Source: Polyangia bacterium
Lineage (GTDB): Bacteria > Myxococcota_A > Polyangia > Polyangiales > Sandaracinaceae
DNA length: 51,896 nt
Assembly (NCBI GenBank): GCA_030426845.1
Contig: JAUHXR010000019.1
Location: 1-51,896, forward strand
Direction of reading: 5' to 3'
The notes below the pieces were generated by a model. That model searched no databases and was not told the origin of the DNA. It saw only the letters and a program-made list of their open reading frames with translations. The stretch's first letter is position 1. Each line of letters begins with the position of its first letter. The position numbers and the translations under genes were made by a program. Below are positions 18,536-25,907 of the stretch, in pieces.

Positions 18536-19020
18536 GCAAGCTGAGAGGAAGCCGGCACTACACAGGAGGCCGGCCTGCCTTTTCCCACGACGGAGAGCGC
18601 CTCGATCGCGCTCCCGATGTCGAACACGTCGCGGTCGCCGAACCCGAGCTCCTCGAGCTCGTCCAGCGCGTCGTCATCGAGCATCTCGCCCGGGCTGTCG
18701 CGGCGCGCCTTCCATGTCGGCGGACTGACGGGCTGACCGTGCTCGTCGACGATGTCGCGGATCTCGGCGACGCCCATCCGGAACGCCATGCGCCAGCGCT
18801 GCCGATCGGTGCCGAGCAGGTCGAGCCGCTCCCGCTGCGAGCGCCTCAGCGCGCGGCAGACGAACAGTGTCGGCTTCGCCTCCCGCGGCAGGCCGGCCTC
18901 GTGGAGGAGGCCGACGTCGCGGAACATCGAATAGGGCACCGCGGCCTCGGGCCGGAGGTGCTTGCGGATCACCGGATCGAAGGAGCGGTAGATCTCGAGT
19001 TGGGCGGGGTTCTTCGTCAT
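18466..19020 (-). CDS. Tail assembly chaperone (G-like)
   Basis: A 184-residue acidic protein between the tail tube and tape-measure genes, the standard position of siphovirus tail chaperones. I use the ATG at 19020 rather than the longer open frame, which runs antisense-like through the tube gene. Codons 146-147 contain the slippery heptamer GGGAAAA; ribosomes that do not slip finish at the TGA at 18466. Family assignment is by position and by the frameshift arrangement. Confidence 0.65.
   Translation of the reverse strand: MTKNPAQLEIYRSFDPVIRKHLRPEAAVPYSMFRDVGLLHEAGLPREAKPTLFVCRALRRSQRERLDLLGTDRQRWRMAFRMGVAEIRDIVDEHGQPVSPPTWKARRDSPGEMLDDDALDELEELGFGDRDVFDIGSAIEALSVVGKGRPASCVVPASSQLAWNIPRSSPRAAQRKGDETPPGS
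18580..18586 (-). other. Programmed -1 frameshift site GGGAAAA
   Basis: On the minus strand the heptamer G-GGA-AAA is in the correct reading phase (X XXY YYZ) in the chaperone gene. Five bases downstream GCCGGC pairs with a second GCCGGC across a 12-nt loop, a plausible stimulatory hairpin. The -1 frame is open from here to the end of the downstream chaperone frame. Confidence 0.7.
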
Positions 19021-19055
19021 GCGGGGACCTCTTGGGGCTGGGGCCGAGCGGACGC

Positions 19056-20324
19056 TCAGCGGAAGATGTGGATGCGGAAGCACGACACCGCGAGATCGGT
19101 GTCGGCGCTCAGCGCGACGACCGTGTCGGTGTCGTTGCGGCCCTCCCATTCGACCGTCTCGACGCCGACGCCCTCGTTCTCGCCGGGCGGGCTCGCGAGG
19201 TACTGGACCTTCGAGGCGGTGAGCAGCACGGCGCCGGAGAGCGTCGTCGTCCCGAACGCGTACGCGAGGTACATGTCGTCGCGGTTGTCGCGGCGCTTCT
19301 GCCGCGTGAGGTCCTCGTAAAACGAGGGCATGAACGAGCCCTGGATCGTCGGCGTGTCGGCGCGGACCCGCATCCAGTGCCGCAGCCCCTCCTCGGCCGA
19401 CGGATCGGTGATGGCCCGGTTCTCGAGGTTCAGCGTGAAGCCGACCTGCTTGACGGGCGTCGCGACGAGGGCCGTCGTGCCCACCTGCTGCTCGATGAAC
19501 TCGCCCACGTGATCGGGGATGGGCGAGTAGTTGACGTAGGCCTCGGACTCGAACGCGAGAAGCGAGAGATCCGACGCGGCGTCCTCGCCGTAGTCCCATG
19601 CCCGACCTTCGAACGTGAAGGTGAGCATCGGCTCGGACTCGCCCGTGAGCGACAACTCGATCTGTACCGTCCCGAACCCGCCGCGGAAGACGTACCGGTC
19701 GTCTTCCTCCTCGCCGATCACGAGGAACTGCGCGAAGGCGCGAGGGTTGCGCGTGAGGAACAGGGTGACGCCGCCGTAGACGACGTCGGTCGCCTGGGGC
19801 GCGCTCGGAAGCGCGACCTTGAGCGTGACGACCGAGCCGACCACGGACTTGATCTCGCGGACGTAGAAGCGGTTGGCGAGGACGAAGCCGATGGCCATCC
19901 CCGCCTTGAGCCCCGCGACGCTCGTGAGCTCGCCCGAGGTGCCATCGGCCCATGTGGTGGCGACGGTCGTGCCCGTGCCGAGCTCGACGCCGCCGAGGAC
20001 GTTCTTGAGGAGCTTCGCGCAGGGCCCCGCGACCGCGGCGACCCCGTCGCCCGCCAGCGTCTCGCCGGGCGCGAGCGGGGTCCGGAACGTCAGCGACCAC
20101 GCCTTGTGGCCCTCGATCTTCTCGCGGTGATCGTGGATGTGATGGACGCCTTGGCCGGGGTCGATGAAGACCTTCCCCGGGTCGTGGTCGATCGAACCTT
20201 CGAGGTGAGGGATGAGGGTGAAGTCGCCGAGCGTGCCCGTGTGATCGAGCGCGAACGAGGCGCGGTCCGGCTCCTCGTAGAAGAAGAGCTTCTGGATGTT
20301 CTTGCTGACGGGTCCGGCGGTCAT
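19056..20324 (-). CDS. Major tail (tube) protein
   Basis: A 422-residue, strongly beta-strand-prone protein upstream of the tail chaperone genes, the usual place of the major tail tube subunit. It is longer than minimal tube proteins (about 200-250), so it may carry an inserted or added domain. The ATG at 20324 is near the end of the preceding tail gene. No sheath gene lies next to it, supporting a non-contractile tail. Identification is by synteny and composition. Confidence 0.65.
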   Translation of the reverse strand: MTAGPVSKNIQKLFFYEEPDRASFALDHTGTLGDFTLIPHLEGSIDHDPGKVFIDPGQGVHHIHDHREKIEGHKAWSLTFRTPLAPGETLAGDGVAAVAGPCAKLLKNVLGGVELGTGTTVATTWADGTSGELTSVAGLKAGMAIGFVLANRFYVREIKSVVGSVVTLKVALPSAPQATDVVYGGVTLFLTRNPRAFAQFLVIGEEEDDRYVFRGGFGTVQIELSLTGESEPMLTFTFEGRAWDYGEDAASDLSLLAFESEAYVNYSPIPDHVGEFIEQQVGTTALVATPVKQVGFTLNLENRAITDPSAEEGLRHWMRVRADTPTIQGSFMPSFYEDLTRQKRRDNRDDMYLAYAFGTTTLSGAVLLTASKVQYLASPPGENEGVGVETVEWEGRNDTDTVVALSADTDLAVSCFRIHIFR

Positions 20325-20333
20325 CGCTGCCTC

Positions 20334-20885
20334 TCAGGAGATGGGGGTGTCGATGACGATGAAGCCGCGGAAGCGGTGGATCGTCTCGATGAGCTGGGGG
20401 AAGCCGGCACCCTTCGGGCCGCTGCGCACCTTGCCGTCGCTGCTCACGTGAACGAGCGACCGGCATCCGGTCAACTCACCCGCGTTCGTGCGCTCGAGGT
20501 TGGGCGGCCACTCGATGGCCTGCGCCAGGAGCTCACCATCCTCGGTCGCGAAACCGTGCTCGTCGTAGCGCGCGTCGTCGCTCTTGATCGCGTCGAGGGG
20601 CAGGCCACGGACAACGCGGACATCGACCTCGATGGAGCGGACCTGCTTCGAGCCGGTCGGCGGATGTCGCCGGCCGCGGAGTCGGACCGAGCCGATCTCC
20701 ACGCGCGGCTGCCCGGCATCGTGCTGCTCGCTCGGGAGCGTGCGGCGCAGCTCGTCGGCCAGCGGCAGCCCCTCAGGGAGCTCCTCGGCGAAGCGGCCCA
20801 CCTGGATCGTCCGCATGTCGCCCGCGGCCTGGGTGGCGAGCTCACGGAGCCGCTCGACGAGCCGGCGGTACTCGGGCGCGGACAT
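20334..20885 (-). CDS. Tail completion / terminator candidate
   Basis: A 183-residue protein between the gp10-like gene and the tail tube gene, a position usually held by neck or tail-terminator proteins. It has a mixed alpha/beta pattern and no recognised motif. The ATG abuts the preceding gene's stop. Function is inferred from position only. Confidence 0.5.
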   Translation of the reverse strand: MSAPEYRRLVERLRELATQAAGDMRTIQVGRFAEELPEGLPLADELRRTLPSEQHDAGQPRVEIGSVRLRGRRHPPTGSKQVRSIEVDVRVVRGLPLDAIKSDDARYDEHGFATEDGELLAQAIEWPPNLERTNAGELTGCRSLVHVSSDGKVRSGPKGAGFPQLIETIHRFRGFIVIDTPIS

Positions 20886-21206
20886 CTACCGGCCCTCCAG
20901 GACGTACAGCTCGCACAGGTCGCGGACCTCGGTCGCCAGCGGCTCGGCGAGCTCTCCGCTCGCGACCGGGACGAAGGGCTTGCGGGCGTGGACGTGGGCC
21001 GCGTAGGGGGCGGCCGCGCCGAACTCCGCGCCCTCAGCGTAGACGCTCTCGAGCAGCTCGCCCGTTCCCACGAGGCCCTGCGCCTCGATGCTTGCGCGCG
21101 TCGCCTCCGCGCCGAGCTCGGCCACGCGCTCGAGGACGAGGGCCGGCTGCGCCATCCGATCGGCGATGCCCTCGATCTGGGTGATGGCCTCGTCGAAGCC
21201 AGCCAC
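20886..21206 (-). CDS. HK97 gp10-like head-tail/tail completion protein
   Basis: A 106-residue protein whose central part (GTGELLESVYAEG, then AAPYAAHVHARKPF) resembles HK97 gp10-like and virion-morphogenesis proteins, in which a similar tyrosine/histidine segment follows a conserved glycine-serine turn. The start is a GTG with GGGGAGGA upstream. It begins the tail-completion part of the operon. Confidence 0.6.
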   Translation of the reverse strand: MAGFDEAITQIEGIADRMAQPALVLERVAELGAEATRASIEAQGLVGTGELLESVYAEGAEFGAAAPYAAHVHARKPFVPVASGELAEPLATEVRDLCELYVLEGR

Positions 21207-21208
21207 GA

Positions 21209-21565
21209 TCAGTCCTCCCCGCGGGCCGGCAAATTTGCCGGTCGGGTCGCGCTGGCCCCAGTACCCTCGATGACATGGCCATCGAAGACGAAGTCTGCGC
21301 CCTGATTGAATGCCCGGAGTGCGGCGAGGAAGCGGAGCTCTCGGTCGCCCGGATCAACCGCGAGCGTCAGCACACGTGCGTCGCCTGTGGCGTCGTCGTC
21401 CACTTTCCGGGTGGGGCGGGAAGCCTCGAGGACCTCGTCGACCAGATCCGCTACAAGCGCCGCACCGGGCGTGCGCGGTAGGCGATCGAGCTCCGCGCAC
21501 AACTCCTTCGCGAAGGACTCGAAGGCGTCGCATCGGAAGCGCACCTCGTGCCGCGCGCCCATCAC
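21209..21565 (-). CDS. Hypothetical late protein antisense to zinc-ribbon frame
   Basis: A 118-residue frame between the DUF1320 gene, whose stop it overlaps, and the gp10-like gene, which starts 3 bp after its stop. These tight junctions favour a real gene of the late operon. Against it, the plus strand of the same DNA encodes a convincing zinc-ribbon protein (21275-21481). GC at third codon positions is high on both strands, so codon use does not decide. No motif was recognised. Confidence 0.45.
   Translation of the reverse strand: MMGARHEVRFRCDAFESFAKELCAELDRLPRTPGAALVADLVDEVLEASRPTRKVDDDATGDARVLTLAVDPGDRELRFLAALRAFNQGADFVFDGHVIEGTGASATRPANLPARGED
21226..21241. promoter_or_regulatory. AT-cored palindrome, copy 1
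   Basis: CCGGCAAATTTGCCGG is a perfect 16-bp palindrome, 33 bp upstream of the plus-strand zinc-ribbon start. An 18-bp stretch around it (CGGCAAATTTGCCGGTCG, 21227-21244) recurs exactly at 26247-26264 inside the ParB-methyltransferase gene. It may be a protein-binding site; on the minus strand it is also coding in the overlapping frame. Confidence 0.4.
21275..21481 (+). CDS. Zinc-ribbon protein, antisense moron candidate
   Basis: A 68-residue protein with two CxxC knuckles (CPECG near residue 14 and CVACG near 36) about 18 residues apart, then a short amphipathic helix: a classic small zinc ribbon. It is on the plus strand inside the leftward late operon and overlaps a minus-strand frame. 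The palindrome at 21226-21241 lies in its presumed promoter. Small zinc-finger proteins such as Mu Com act in phage post-transcriptional control, but no homology to Com is claimed. Confidence 0.5.
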   Translation: MAIEDEVCALIECPECGEEAELSVARINRERQHTCVACGVVVHFPGGAGSLEDLVDQIRYKRRTGRAR

Positions 21566-21960
21566 ACGAACCCCTCGAGCGAGTCGTCATCGAACGCAGG
21601 ACACGGGCGCTCCGAGCGGCCGCCGCCGGCTGCCGCGCCCTGCGCCTCAGCGACGAGGCCCTGGTAGAACGCGATCACGTCCTCGTACGCCTTGCGGATC
21701 TGGTCGAAGTCCGCGACTGGCCGATTGAGGGTCAGGAGATAGAGCGCGATCTTGACGCAATGGAGCTTGAGGAGGGCGTCGGCCGGCCGCCGCTCCGACG
21801 GGATGCGCGCCATCCACCCCTCGAGCTCGGCCGTGGCGTCATCGAGGGAGGCCGTGATGCGCGCCGCGTCCGGCATGCCACCGCTCGGCGCCGCGAGCTG
21901 ATCGACGAAGCGATCGTCCACGCGGTCGAGAAACTCGGAGCTGGTAGCGAAGGCGGGCAT
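21562..21960 (-). CDS. DUF1320-like head-completion protein (Mu gp36 type)
   Basis: A 132-residue protein like the DUF1320 family (Mu gp36), small helical head-tail connector proteins found just after the major capsid gene. The helical core (roughly residues 25-105) includes a LKLHCVKIALYLL stretch and a YEDVIAFYQGL segment typical of the family. It is the first gene after the major capsid gene, and overlaps the next frame by 4 bp. Confidence 0.7.
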   Translation of the reverse strand: MPAFATSSEFLDRVDDRFVDQLAAPSGGMPDAARITASLDDATAELEGWMARIPSERRPADALLKLHCVKIALYLLTLNRPVADFDQIRKAYEDVIAFYQGLVAEAQGAAAGGGRSERPCPAFDDDSLEGFV

Positions 21961-22118
21961 GGCGGTGCTCGTGTGGGTGCCGGTCTCTCCCGGCCGTCAC
22001 GACGCCCGACTCTCGCCGGGTCTGAGCGCGCCCCGCCCCGGTCGCGCTCGCGGATGTCGTTGCCGCTCCCCGGTATCCCTCACAGCTACTGGGGGTCCTG
22101 CGTTGACCTCGACCGCGA

Positions 22119-23069
22119 TCAGACGACGTTCTCGAAGAAGTAGGCGGCGCGGCTCGCGACGATGAACTCCTTGACCGACTCGCCCGCGCGCACGGCGACG
22201 CCGCCGTGGAGGCCGATGTCGATGTTCTTGGAGCCCGCGACCCGGGTGCCGTGCTGCGCGGTGAGGCCGAAGGTGATCCCGCCCGTCACGCCGACCGTGC
22301 GGTCGCGGAAGAAGCCGAGCACGTGGTTGCCCCAGATGCGGGTCAGCACCGGCGTCTTGCCAGGCTTCACGCTGTTGACGAAGCCGGTGCCGACGAGAAC
22401 GCGCTGGACTTCGAGCAGCTCCGCGACCCGCTGCCGCGTCGCGCGCCCCTGGGTGCCGTCGTTGCCGATGGCTGCCGAGACGATCTTCGGGTGCTTCGCG
22501 AACGCGTTCCACGCGGGCTGACCGAACAGGATGTGGTTCGGCCGGATCCAACACTGGTCGAGGCGCTCCTGAAGGAGCGTCAGCGGATCCGCGCCCGGCT
22601 GAGTGAACTGCTCGGCGCCCGCGCCGCCGCCGAGATCGGTGGAGACGTCCACCTTGAAGCCGGCCGGGTAGCTCGCCGGGTTGAAGGCGAGGCTCGCGCA
22701 GCGGATCTCGCGATCGAGCATGACGAGGTTCGTCGCCTGCTCCGTCGCGTGGCCGCGCGGGTTGATGGTCTTCGGGGCGTCGTTGATGTCGCTGTGCGTC
22801 AGCGGGATCTCGAGACCCTGATCGACGACCTTCGCCGCGATCTCGGTGCCCGTCAGCTTGATCTGCGGGACCTTCGAGTGCTCGCCGACCCGGGTGTCCG
22901 GGACGCTGAACCCACGCGCGAGGTCGTACTCGAAGTACTTGAACTCCCGGCGGCCCACGGGGGTCTTCGGGAAGATCTCGTCCTGGACCAGGACGGTGTC
23001 GGGGTTCTTGTACGCGATCGCGATCGCGGTGAGCTCCTCGTCGCGCGGAAAGGCGGTGTCGTCGGCCAT
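22119..23069 (-). CDS. Major capsid protein
   Basis: A 316-residue protein with HK97-fold-type capsid features: an N-terminal strand region, NPRGHATEQATNLVMLDREI and IRPNHILFGQPAWNAF segments, and a C-terminal EFIVASRAAYFFENVV strand. It follows the DUF2190-like decoration gene and precedes DUF1320, the usual order for Mu-like/B3-like heads. The ATG at 23069 is preceded by an AGGA-type ribosome site. A 158-bp gap after it holds no convincing gene. Confidence 0.85.
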   Translation of the reverse strand: MADDTAFPRDEELTAIAIAYKNPDTVLVQDEIFPKTPVGRREFKYFEYDLARGFSVPDTRVGEHSKVPQIKLTGTEIAAKVVDQGLEIPLTHSDINDAPKTINPRGHATEQATNLVMLDREIRCASLAFNPASYPAGFKVDVSTDLGGGAGAEQFTQPGADPLTLLQERLDQCWIRPNHILFGQPAWNAFAKHPKIVSAAIGNDGTQGRATRQRVAELLEVQRVLVGTGFVNSVKPGKTPVLTRIWGNHVLGFFRDRTVGVTGGITFGLTAQHGTRVAGSKNIDIGLHGGVAVRAGESVKEFIVASRAAYFFENVV

Positions 23070-23168
23070 GGTCCTCTTGCTCCTGGGGGCCCCGAATCGG
23101 GCTCTTCTACGACCCCAGCCCCGTCGGCCGAACCGTACGGGGCAAGGGTCACTGCGGCGTGCTCAGCG

Positions 23169-23537
23169 CTACATCTGGTGCGGGGCGATGAGCACCGAGC
23201 CCACCTCATCCGTGTCGCCGCTCTCCATCGCGAAGCCGAGGGCGAAGTTCGTGGCCACCGCGGCCACTGCCTTGCCGTTCGCGTCGCTCGTCAGCGGTGT
23301 CCCCGGGACGATCCCGTCCGCGCCGTACGTGACCGGCACGATGCCCGCGTGCTCGACGTCGATCCGCTCGCCGTCGTCCGCGCGGTCGACGGTGGAGACG
23401 CCGAGGCTCCGGTCGGCCGCCGCCGAGGACTGGGTCGCCTCGCCGTCGTTCGCGGTGAGCTTGATGATGCGGTAGCGCTCGATCGCGCCGACCGCGGTCC
23501 GGTTCTTCGTCAGTAGGGGGAACGATGCGGAGCTCAT
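23169..23537 (-). CDS. DUF2190-like capsid decoration protein
   Basis: A 122-residue small, beta-rich, glycine/alanine-rich protein with the pattern of DUF2190 capsid-stabilising proteins (RYRIIKLTANDGEATQ, DRSLGVST, GFAMESGD). It lies between the protease/scaffold and major capsid genes, the standard place. It probably caps capsomers on the head surface. The ATG begins 2 bp after the upstream gene's stop. Confidence 0.75.
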   Translation of the reverse strand: MSSASFPLLTKNRTAVGAIERYRIIKLTANDGEATQSSAAADRSLGVSTVDRADDGERIDVEHAGIVPVTYGADGIVPGTPLTSDANGKAVAAVATNFALGFAMESGDTDEVGSVLIAPHQM

Positions 23538-23538
23538 C

Positions 23539-24636
23539 TCACAGTCCTCTCTGCTTCTTCACGTGCGCCACGGCCGCCGTGGTGGTCACGACGATGCCCT
23601 TGGCGCCCTGCTCCTCCTGGTAGGCGACCGCGGCCGCGGCGAGCGACTGCGCGTCGCGGCCACCTTCGGGCGCCCCGCCCGTGCCGCCCACCTCGGCGAG
23701 CTCCACCCGCTTGGGCAGCCGCCCGAGGAGCTCCTCGCGGAAGAGCTGGGCCGGAGGGCGAAGCTCGCCCTCACCGAACGAGACCGCGTCCGCCGGGGCC
23801 GCCTCGAGCAGCTCCATGAACGCCAGCAGCATCCCGCTCGCGCACGGGAGCGGGCGACCCTGCGCGACCAGGCCCTCCAGGAAGGCCTCGTTGGCGCGCC
23901 GCCTCGACGCGTACTCGGCCCGCGCGGCCGCGCGCTCGCGCTCCTCGAGCCGGCGCTCGCGGCGAGCGAGCTCCTCGTTCAGCGCGCGCTGCCCCTCGGA
24001 CATGTCGGCCGAGGGCTGCGCGGGGGCCGTCTTCGGCGGCTGCCCGTCGGCCGGGGCGTCGCCACTCGGCTCCTCGGCCGCGGCCGCGAAGGCCTTGGTG
24101 ACCTCCTCCTCGCCGAGAGAGTCGACGAGCAGCTTCCGCAGCGCGGTCAGCATCGCGGGCGCGTCCACCTCCGCGAACTCGACGAAGTCCTGGCCGACCT
24201 TGCCCTCGCCGAGCGACACGGTCTTGGCGCCCTCGCCGAGCTCGACCGGGCGGAGCCCCTTCACGGCCGGGGGCTGCGCTCCGAGGAACCCGACGTGCCG
24301 GAGGTAGTAGGAGCCCTTCTTGGGGTTCGCGGGGGAGTCCGGTCGGTAGAAGCTCGCGCTGACCTTCTTGAACCGGCCCGCGCGGACGAGCTCCGCGAAC
24401 GCGGGGTCCACCTGATCGGTGCTCGCCTCGAGTGTGTCCTGGGGGGTCCGACTGAGCCCCTTGACCCAGCCGTAGGCGGGCCCGTTGGCGGTGGGGTGGC
24501 CGACGACCAGGGGCGCCTCGTGGACGGCCGGGTCGTACGAGCTCACGATCTGGTCCAGCTCGGCGGCGCCGAAGCTGAGGGACTCGCCGCTCATAGCGAC
24601 GTGACGACCGGCGGCGAAGATCTCGATCAGCGACAT
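23539..24636 (-). CDS. Head maturation protease with C-terminal scaffold (Mu I/Z type)
   Basis: A 365-residue protein matching the Mu-type protease-scaffold layout. Residues 1-145 have the family's HPTANGPAYGWVKGL and FKKVSASFY segments, and from about 205 there is an alanine/arginine/glutamate-rich coiled coil (RALNEELARRERRLEERERA) suited to scaffolding. The MSLIEIF start at 24636 matches the family's usual N-terminus; an in-frame ATG at 24723 would place the late-promoter dyad inside the gene. It is the first gene of the leftward late operon. Confidence 0.8.
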   Translation of the reverse strand: MSLIEIFAAGRHVAMSGESLSFGAAELDQIVSSYDPAVHEAPLVVGHPTANGPAYGWVKGLSRTPQDTLEASTDQVDPAFAELVRAGRFKKVSASFYRPDSPANPKKGSYYLRHVGFLGAQPPAVKGLRPVELGEGAKTVSLGEGKVGQDFVEFAEVDAPAMLTALRKLLVDSLGEEEVTKAFAAAAEEPSGDAPADGQPPKTAPAQPSADMSEGQRALNEELARRERRLEERERAAARAEYASRRRANEAFLEGLVAQGRPLPCASGMLLAFMELLEAAPADAVSFGEGELRPPAQLFREELLGRLPKRVELAEVGGTGGAPEGGRDAQSLAAAAVAYQEEQGAKGIVVTTTAAVAHVKKQRGL

Positions 24637-24671
24637 CGAGGGGGATGATTCCCCCGTCGCTCGGGCTCGAC

Positions 24672-24689
24672 TGGCCGGAAGTGTTCCGG
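24672..24689 (-). promoter_or_regulatory. Late-operon activator site, leftward arm
   Basis: Minus-strand CCGGAACACTTCCGGCCA, containing the inverted repeat CCGGAA-CAC-TTCCGG. The identical 18 bases lie at 34532-34549 upstream of the rightward late genes, in the same orientation relative to transcription. Both copies are followed by a CCCGAGCGA stretch and an AATCA element. A Mor/C-type activator site at a late promoter is the likely reading. Confidence 0.65.
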
Positions 24690-24784
24690 GGCCGCCCGGG
24701 CGGCTGGAGCCGGACTCGCCCATGACTACCAGAGAGGCGGCCGAACGCCCAGCGCGCCGCGAGGGCCTCAGTGGCCCTTACACG

Positions 24785-24863
24785 GCCTCTGGCGGTCCAC
24801 CCATGCCGGAGGCCACCCCTGGGCTCAGAGGCGGGCTAGGCGGGCTGTGAGACGGCTGTGAGA
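24785..24863. other. Hairpin and tandem repeats between repressor and late operon
   Basis: Downstream of the repressor stop, GCCTCTGGC (24785-24793) pairs with GCCGGAGGC (24805-24813) with one mismatch, a possible weak terminator. Nearby are direct repeats GGCGGGCT (24830 and 24839) and GGCTGTGAGA (24843 and 24854, an 11-bp period). The 258-bp region 24637-24894 holds no gene. Confidence 0.35.
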
Positions 24864-24894
24864 AGCAAGGCGGGCGCCCAGGCACGAACGGGGT

Positions 24895-25365
24895 TTAGGC
24901 GCGCCGCTTTGTCGGGCTCCAGCCAGGGAGCCGACGGCGCAGCCTCTCTAGCGAAACGGGCACGGCGGATAGGCGAGCGCTTGGCTCGGCTACTGCAGCA
25001 ACGATCAGGTCGTACTCCTCGGCCGCGACTCGGGCGAGGTCTGTGATGGGCGCCCCAAGACCTGCCTCTTCATAGACGCGCGAAACCCCGACGAGGAGGC
25101 TCGCAAGCAGCTCCGCGTCGGCGGGTGGGCGGGCGGCGGGCGGTTCCCGCCCAGTCACCAGCCACTCCAATGAGCGCCCAGTGCCCTCGGCGAGTCGAGC
25201 AGCGACGAAGAGGGAGGGCACGTTCTTCCCCTTGATGACATTGCGAAGCTGCTGAGTGGAGACCCCCGCGACGGACGCGGCCTCAGATCGGCTCCTGAAC
25301 GAGTCGACCAGCAACCGAAACCGCTCCCTGAACCCTGGACGATCGTCGTTCTCGGTGGAACTCAC
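24895..25365 (-). CDS. Phage repressor (HTH, c-like)
   Basis: A 156-residue protein with an N-terminal helix-turn-helix (about residues 27-48, AASVAGVSTQQLRNVIKGK) followed by the SLFVAARLAEGTGRSLEWLVTG stretch common to lambdoid and Mu-like repressors. The GTG at 25365 gives the usual short N-terminus; an ATG at 25419 would extend it through the operator-like inverted repeat 25392-25407. It is divergent from the Ner-like gene, the Mu-type immunity arrangement. No LexA-like peptidase motif was seen. Confidence 0.75.
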   Translation of the reverse strand: MSSTENDDRPGFRERFRLLVDSFRSRSEAASVAGVSTQQLRNVIKGKNVPSLFVAARLAEGTGRSLEWLVTGREPPAARPPADAELLASLLVGVSRVYEEAGLGAPITDLARVAAEEYDLIVAAVAEPSARLSAVPVSLERLRRRLPGWSPTKRRA

Positions 25366-25391
25366 CCCGGTCCTCGCTACCTCGCAGCGAA

Positions 25392-25574
25392 GCCAACTAT
25401 TGTTGGCAGGATTCGCCATCCCGAATTTCGCACTTCGAGGATCTACCACGTTTCCGAGGACATGCGCTGTGAGGCCAAGCCCCTCACGGCATCTGTAGCG
25501 CGTTCGGGGGAGGCGTGTGTGCGGCCACGGAAGGCGAAGGATCTGCCCCGCGCTGCCAACTTTTTTTCGCCATC
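25392..25574. promoter_or_regulatory. Central repressor/Ner operator region
   Basis: The interval between repressor and Ner genes is unusually AT-rich. It holds the inverted repeat GCCAAC-TATT-GTTGGC (25392-25407). The pair GCCAACT and TTCGCCATC occurs twice in the same order, at 25392/25412 and 25555/25566. Poly-T tracts near 25561-25585 and a TAGATT hexamer upstream of Ner suggest the early promoter. These are likely repressor and Ner binding sites and may also act as a transposition enhancer, by analogy with Mu. Confidence 0.55.
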
Positions 25575-25619
25575 GCATTTTTTGTTTGCTAGATTCGGAA
25601 TCCCAAACGCGGCCGAAAC

Positions 25620-25907
25620 ATGTCAGCCAAGAATCGCCAAACACAACACGGCTTGCATCCCGAGGAGATCAAGGCCGCAATCCGCATGAGCGGCACCACC
25701 CTAGGCGGACTCTCGAGGGCTCACGGCTATTCCGTCAGTGCCGTTGGCATTGCTCTATCGAGGCCCTGGCCTGCGGTAGAGCAGATCATCGCAGACCACA
25801 TCGGCCGCGCTCCCTGGGAGCTCTGGCCCGACCGCTACGACGAGAACCGTCAGCCGAAGCGCGGCCGTGCACCGGCCAAGCGGCGCCATCTCCGGAGGGT
25901 GAAGTGA
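25620..25907 (+). CDS. Ner-like early regulator
   Basis: A 95-residue DNA-binding protein of the Ner/Nlp (SfsB) family. It has the family pattern HPEEIKAAIR, a helix-turn-helix at about 27-47 (TLGGLSRAHGYSVSAVGIAL) and the typical PWELWPDRYD ending at 65-74, then a basic tail. In Mu, Ner represses early and repressor transcription; the same job is inferred here. It is the first rightward gene and its stop overlaps the start of the ParB-methyltransferase gene. Confidence 0.9.
   Translation: MSAKNRQTQHGLHPEEIKAAIRMSGTTLGGLSRAHGYSVSAVGIALSRPWPAVEQIIADHIGRAPWELWPDRYDENRQPKRGRAPAKRRHLRRVK

Noticed and set aside
21997-22118. Short minus-strand frame of about 41 codons after the major capsid gene
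   Set aside because: It has only a CTG-type start and low-complexity basic sequence; probably intergenic.
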